NCBI GenBank assembly: GCA_902806565.1
Contig: CADCXA010000021.1
Span: 806,001 to 870,000, forward strand
Length of the DNA: 64,000 bases
Source: Hypoxylon rubiginosum
Lineage: Eukaryota; Ascomycota; Sordariomycetes; Xylariales; Hypoxylaceae
Reading direction: 5' to 3'
Shown here: one piece after another, positions 58,801-64,000 of the stretch
Layout of the letters: each line of letters begins with the position of its first letter
How positions within the stretch are numbered: position 1 is the first letter of the stretch
Notes under the pieces: model-generated
Databases searched by the model: none
Told to the model about the DNA's origin: nothing
What the model saw: the letters and a program-made list of their open reading frames with translations, nothing else
Made by a program: the position numbers and the translations under genes

Positions 58801-59968
58801 ACAGGAACGCACTGTGACAGGGTATGTTGTCTTGTACCTACCTATCTCATCGTACCTTTGTTCACTTTAACTGTGTTTTGCGCTTGGAGTTCTATTTTAT
58901 CGAGTCTTGCAATTTGATTGTTCAGTCAACTTGATGTCATATAATGTCGTATGCAAAATTCTAACGATTCTGGGAAATAGTTAATTGACTTTAACCTGTT
59001 TTGCTGCTGCACTGCCTTGTTACAAGCCTCAGTGATGGTGCTGAGATGTAGGCAAAAAGGGTGTGGCTTGGGGCTTCGTTTCTTTGATGGTAGGAGGGTC
59101 GTTTCTTAAGGTGACCGACCTGTGGCCCTGTGGCCTGTAGCCCGTGAGCCGTGGCTCATTGAATTGCACTAGTTACACCCACCGGACCACGTTCTTACCG
59201 GGTCCCAAAAAGGAACTAGACCAGCTGGAGAACAGTCCCCCCAGTCCCCATAGTGAATGGAATTTCAGCCCAGCCCACGTCAAATCGACAACCTGAACCC
59301 CGAATCTTCTACTCACCAAACCGCTTTTGCCTTCAACCTACAACCGCACCGCACATGATAGAGCCGGCCATGCTCACGTTGTCCTTAATCATTCATCCTC
59401 CCGAAATTTACCTAGATACTATCGCTATTGCTTAGTTTGTACCATTACGATTTTCTTCTTCGTGTATTCCTTATACCCGCCCCATTCTCGGCCCATCGTC
59501 ACCGACCGCGACCGTAACTAGACTACGGAATACCTAGCTCGCCTAATTAAAGGTTTTACACGATTGACTTTGGATGGACCTCCGAGTTTAGCCCTACGAC
59601 CGGCTAGGATCCAGGACTCAGGACTCAGGACTCAGGACTCAGGACTCAGGACTCAGGACTCAGGACCTAGAATTCTCCTGTTTCGCTGAGAGGGACAAAC
59701 ACACATCAAAGCATTTGTGCCGTACGAATGAATGCTTTCGATTTGCATCGTCTAGCGTCTTTCCTATTCCCCGACCGAACCAACTTTGCCCTGAGCTTCT
59801 TCTGAAACCGGGGCCTACGAGGATGCGAGCTATCGAATTGCGGCCACAATAGAGTTCCAACCCGTCGACGCCTATCAATGCGACACCAACTCTGTTCTTG
59901 ATACCCGACATCTCCACCCCTCAAGGTCCTAAGGTTGGTTGTCGCGCCACCTTGTCGCGGCTCTTAAC
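55817..59968. other. Gene-free gap of 4.15 kb
   Basis: The longest non-coding stretch of the window, between the divergent SOD1 and RhoGEF genes. No ORF has coding character and no RNA gene was recognised. It includes the 16-bp palindrome TACCTACATGTAGGTA at 56580-56595 and a heptamer tandem repeat near 59613. A pseudogene too decayed to see cannot be excluded. Confidence 0.5.
59613..59667. repeat. AGGACTC heptamer tandem repeat
   Basis: Seven perfect head-to-tail copies of AGGACTC (59613-59661) then a degenerate partial copy, about 300 nt before the RhoGEF ATG. A minisatellite in the 5' UTR or promoter. Confidence 0.9.
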
Positions 59969-62900
59969 ATGTCCTTTCGAGACAACGATCAGCGCCGCTA
60001 TGGCCATCTCCCTCCCGTACAATATCCCGTTGCGAATCGCTCTTCGCAGGACCAGTCATCGTACCCGAACCGCCGACCGAGTTTTAACAACGGTGACGAT
60101 TCTACTGGCTTTGCACCGCCTGTGAATCGCGCCGGCTTTCAGCCCACGCTGAACACGACTCCTGAAGCTCTCGCTGGTCGCGATGAGCTATTCCTAGCAA
60201 GCCCAACCGATTCCAACAGACCTAGCTATGGCAATTCAAATGTCGCTATGGCAGGATACCAGCACCAGTACCAGCCTCAGACACCTCCCACGCCATCATC
60301 GTACAACCCGCAAGCCTTCGTCCGTTCCCAGTCCACTACGCTACCTTATCTTCCACACCCGTCGCATAGGTGGGCGCAACCAAATGCGACAACGGCTGCT
60401 GCCCCATACAGTCCTATTACTAGCACGGCAAACAACACTTTTACACCTGCTCCCTACAATCCTGCTGCATATTCTGGTTCAGCAGTTCCTCAGCGCCAGT
60501 CAACGTATGCTGGCTACACGCATTACAACGGCCAGTCCTACGGTTCCCCGCCATTAAACCAGTCGCCCTATTTCCAGTCACAACCTACATACGCATCTAA
60601 TTCGCCCCAGCTGAGACAATCGTCTACGCCGCCGACCACCTATAGCGCTGGCTACGATCAGCCTACCTACAACTCGGCATATCCATCCGCGACGAGTTCG
60701 GTAGCTCCTACTAACACCAGCAGTTACGATTCCTCCCAGGCGCAATACATTACGAGCTATTCGAACAATGCGACTAGTCCACCCGCCACGTCTTATTCGT
60801 CTGCATCACAAGCACCGTATCCAACTCATTCGCCGATTCCTGTAGGGCCGAACTATTCCGCCAATGAACCGCATTCATTCTTGGATCTGGGATCTAGGTC
60901 GAACTCAACTGCGTCCCCCGTGCCTTCACCGCCGGCCCATTCGCAACCGTCACCTGGCTTGGCGCGACACCCGACGAATGCGCCGTTACCGAGTCGACCC
61001 GTCGATGATACCGAAGACCGTTACGGATCTAATGGCACTCTGGCACCTGACATATCTCAGGAGTATGTCTCGCAAGACGATATCATGAATGATATTGAGG
61101 CTGAGCTTCGAAGGGCGAGGAATGGTTCTCTGCGCGACCGACCGACGGCATTCGACCAACGAAACGGTGCTTTACCCGACGACGACCTCCAAAATCTCCG
61201 TCGGTTAACATCTAACGCAAGTTATCGCTCTACAGCTACGACTCTCACTAGTCAAGAGGAGGCATCTGGCGTGAATCGCTACTCCTCGAACGCGTCGACG
61301 TTAAATAGAAATCATTCGACGAATCCGTACGCGTATGAAGATGATGGTGGAGACGACAGTGATCCCGAAGGTGCTGCCGGGGTTTGGGCATTGCAGCAAG
61401 CCGAAGAGGACGATCGTCGATTCAGCACGCTAGGCGGCTCGCTCCCCTATTTCAACCAACCGGAGGTACTCGCACAGCCCACTCTTGCCACCCACAAGGA
61501 GGAGCCGGGCAGCGACAGCGACTATGCTGGAATGGATCTTGGGCTTGCGGGTGGTGGTTATGCGGGAACTCTGGCATATGATAATAATCTTGGATCACCC
61601 CCTGCATCTGAACCGACGCCTGGAGAACCCCAGGCGCTAGGAACTCGCAGCAACCATACCTCTCAAAGGAGCCATGGGAGCAATAGATACCCAGCTTTTG
61701 AACAAGCCGACGTAGACTATAGCGGTACTGGAGGCCTACAGCAACCAACTGCGCACCGTTTGAGCTTCGATGAAGGCGATGAGCGTGTATCTCTACACTC
61801 GAAGCAGAGTGGCAGCGAGTCTCCTTCCAAAGAGGACTATCCGGATATGTTCTACCATCCCGGCCTGTCAAGTCGACCACTCCCAGCCATTCCTGCTGGT
61901 TCAGATAGCAGTTCGATGCTATCTGTTCAATCACCGAGCCAAGCCAAATACCAGCATGGATATTCTCTCAGCGTGGACTCACGGCCGTATTCCGGACCGG
62001 ATGCTCAATATGGGCAGAATGCACAGCAGCTTCAGGTAGAGAGATCCATCTCGCTGTCTAGCCATAGCACCTCTCCTCTAGTGCAGCCGCCGGGCAGATC
62101 GAAGACTGATGCCGCTGAGGAGCGAAATGCTCGACTGAAACATATGAGGCAACAGCAGCAACTAGCCTCCCAGCAAGGATTGCTATACGAGGGTTATGAA
62201 ACTGGTACAGGATCATCGATTAATTACGACGTAATAACTCTGCCCAGTGGTCGACGGAGGAAGTTCCAACCAGAGAAACTTACTGTGGTTGACGTGCGTT
62301 CTTGCACGGAACCGTGGGCTCTGAGTGGCATCGCGAGATGGATTCGGGAGATGGCCGATGGTGAGCCTGACTTAAGGAGAAAGACCCTAGAGGACGGCCT
62401 CGTCAGGCTGTTCTGTCTCAAGGTACCCACGATGAACGTTGCAGACGCGGAAGCCCTTAGCACCCAGGTCACGGACTCGATGTTGAAAGCTGGCATTCTT
62501 GTCCCCGAGGAAGAGTGGCTCAAGTTTGGGCCTGGTACCATTTCGGGTGTGCTGTGCCAATTGACGGGCTCTGGTTGTTACGCACCGAAGCTTCATGAGT
62601 ATGATGCAGAAGAAACGGGGCATAAGATACCTTTAAGGTGTTACTCCCATCACTGTACCAGGACTCTGAAGAAAGCCAACCTAGACGATCTTATGTCTAA
62701 TGGTATCAAGACAGTCGACTGGGCAACATTTTACAATATCACGAAAGAGAGTGCAGAAAACAAGCCGAAAAAGGAGGTTGCACGGCAAAACGTCCTCCAC
62801 GAAATCGTTACGAGCGAAGAAGTATACATGGACCGCCTGGACGTTCTCCGAGTCTTATATCGAGACCGACTTCTTCAATTTCAACCCAGGATTATTGCAG

Positions 62901-64000
62901 AAGGCAGGATTGAAAAATTCGTGGATCATGTCTTTGGCAAGGCCGACGCAGTGCAGCAGGTCAATATGGATCATTTATTAGCTCAGCTGAAGTATCGACA
63001 AAAAGAGCAGGGTCCGTGGATTGTGGGTTTCAGTGACATCTTCAGGGAATGGGTTCGAAAGGCTAGGACTGCGTATGTTGATTACGCGTCTGCCTTCCCT
63101 TATGCGCACTTCCAAGTGAAGAAAGAGGCGGAAAGAAACTACTTGTTCCGGCAATTCCTCGAAGAGAATCGATCACACCCTCGGTCGCAGCGTCTCGATT
63201 GGACAAGCTACTTAAAGGATCCTATAACACGTTTGCAGAGATATTCCCTCTTGCTGGAGACGGTGTTGAAGCAAACGGTGCAGGATAGCGAGGAGAAGGT
63301 AAATCTTAAGAGAGCTCTAGAAGAGGTCAGATCAATGACTCTGGAATGCGATGCGAAAGTCGATGAGATGCAGAAGAAAGTGACGATGATCGAGCTAGAC
63401 CAGATGCTTGTCCTCCGTCCTGGTTTCCATGCCGATCTTAACTTGGACCACCTCGGCCGGGAACTCATACTCCAGGGCGACCTTCAAAGGATGGGCTCAA
63501 AGGGTGTACGATGGGTAGATACGCACGCTCTGTTATTCGACCATTATTTGATCCTTGCCAAGCTTGTCACATCGAGAGACAGTAGGCAAGACAGAAAATA
63601 CGACGTATCGAAAGAAGTAAGTTGCCCTCTCCTTGTCACGATGGACAATAGCTGACCTTTCTAGCCCATCCCCATGCCATTGTTGTTCCTCGAGAGTAGC
63701 CAGGACGATCCCATCTCTAAACAAAAGGGTATTGCTGCTCCGTTAACTCGCGCAGCAAATTCGGCTTCAGATACCAAACTTAACAAAGTAGTATCGAACG
63801 GTGGCGAGCGGCCTGGCCTGGACCACGCGGCTACAGCCTCGTCTGTCGGTTCTGTAGCTGTCACCCGCTTGGTCCCTAACAATGCGGCGGACAGCGAAAG
63901 TAGAATTCTCTACCCTTTCCGCATCAAACATCTAGGACACGAAGTGTATACCCTATTTGCCCCATCACTTCAAAAGCGACAGGATTGGTGTGATAGAATC
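59969..64000 (+). CDS. Rho1 guanine-nucleotide exchange factor (Rom2/Rgf type), truncated by window
   Basis: Exon 59969-63616, 48-nt intron, second exon 63665 to the window end: over 1328 residues, continuing beyond. The ATG at 59969 (MSFRDNDQRRYG) is used; the frame upstream has only a TTG. About 750 residues of Ser/Pro/Tyr/Gln-rich disorder come first. A DEP-like region follows (about 757-870, KFQPEKLTVVDVRSCTEPWA), then the DH exchange domain (about 935-1130: RQNVLHEIVTSEEVYMDRL, LDWTSYLKDPITRLQRYSLLL), then a PH domain beginning DLNLDHLGRELILQGDLQR. The CNH domain expected in this family lies beyond the window. It should load GTP on Rho1 at the growing tip and septum in the cell-wall-integrity pathway, a plausible partner process to the septal myosin. 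Confidence 0.93.

Overview
The window is nuclear DNA of a filamentous ascomycete (Pezizomycotina, most likely Sordariomycetes). Evidence: short introns (mostly 48-140 nt) with GTRNGT donors and YAG acceptors, a septal myosin II, a HET-domain gene, a fungal fatty-acid dioxygenase/P450 fusion, an RTA1-family protein, and an extremely AT-rich block of the kind left by repeat-induced point mutation (RIP). Most gene models below were spliced by hand from sequence; their exon lengths keep frame and give normal family lengths.

Layout. 1-306: end of a GPI-anchored Ser/Thr-rich wall protein. 1962-3844: 2EXR-type protein with an in-frame TAG. 4534-5082 (-): small two-exon orphan. 5869-13318 (-): myosin II heavy chain. 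14491-18402: CCCH zinc-finger protein of the Red1/ZFC3H1 type. 19379-20549 (-): RTA1-like membrane protein. 22169-24406: HAM1-like protein. 24907-29004 (-): flavin monooxygenase whose first intron carries a RIP-degraded TA-flanked DNA transposon (26666-28870). 29562-31283: HET protein. 33621-37657: Ppo-type oxylipin synthase. 38055-38398: MITE. 38777-39055 (-): small secreted cysteine-rich protein. 40356-42610 (-): membrane-anchored steryl-ester/acid lipase. 43348-43823: PET191. 44701-46209: PPN2-like polyphosphatase. 46835-48335 (-): transaldolase. 50301-52961 (-): Tudor-SN. 54705-55816 (-): Cu/Zn superoxide dismutase. 55817-59968: long gene-free gap. 59969 to end: Rho1 exchange factor, cut by the window edge.

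The flanks are conserved housekeeping genes (cytokinesis, nuclear RNA surveillance, cytochrome oxidase assembly, pentose phosphate pathway, oxidative stress, cell-wall signalling). The stretch from about 24.9 to 39.1 kb is accessory in character: monooxygenase, two TA-flanked mobile elements, HET gene, oxylipin synthase and a secreted peptide, with wide gaps. No CRISPR, rRNA or convincing tRNA was seen. The strongest observation is that the transposon landed exactly on the TA of the 3' splice site TAG of an 80-nt intron and its TA duplication rebuilt that splice site, turning the intron into one of 2.29 kb.
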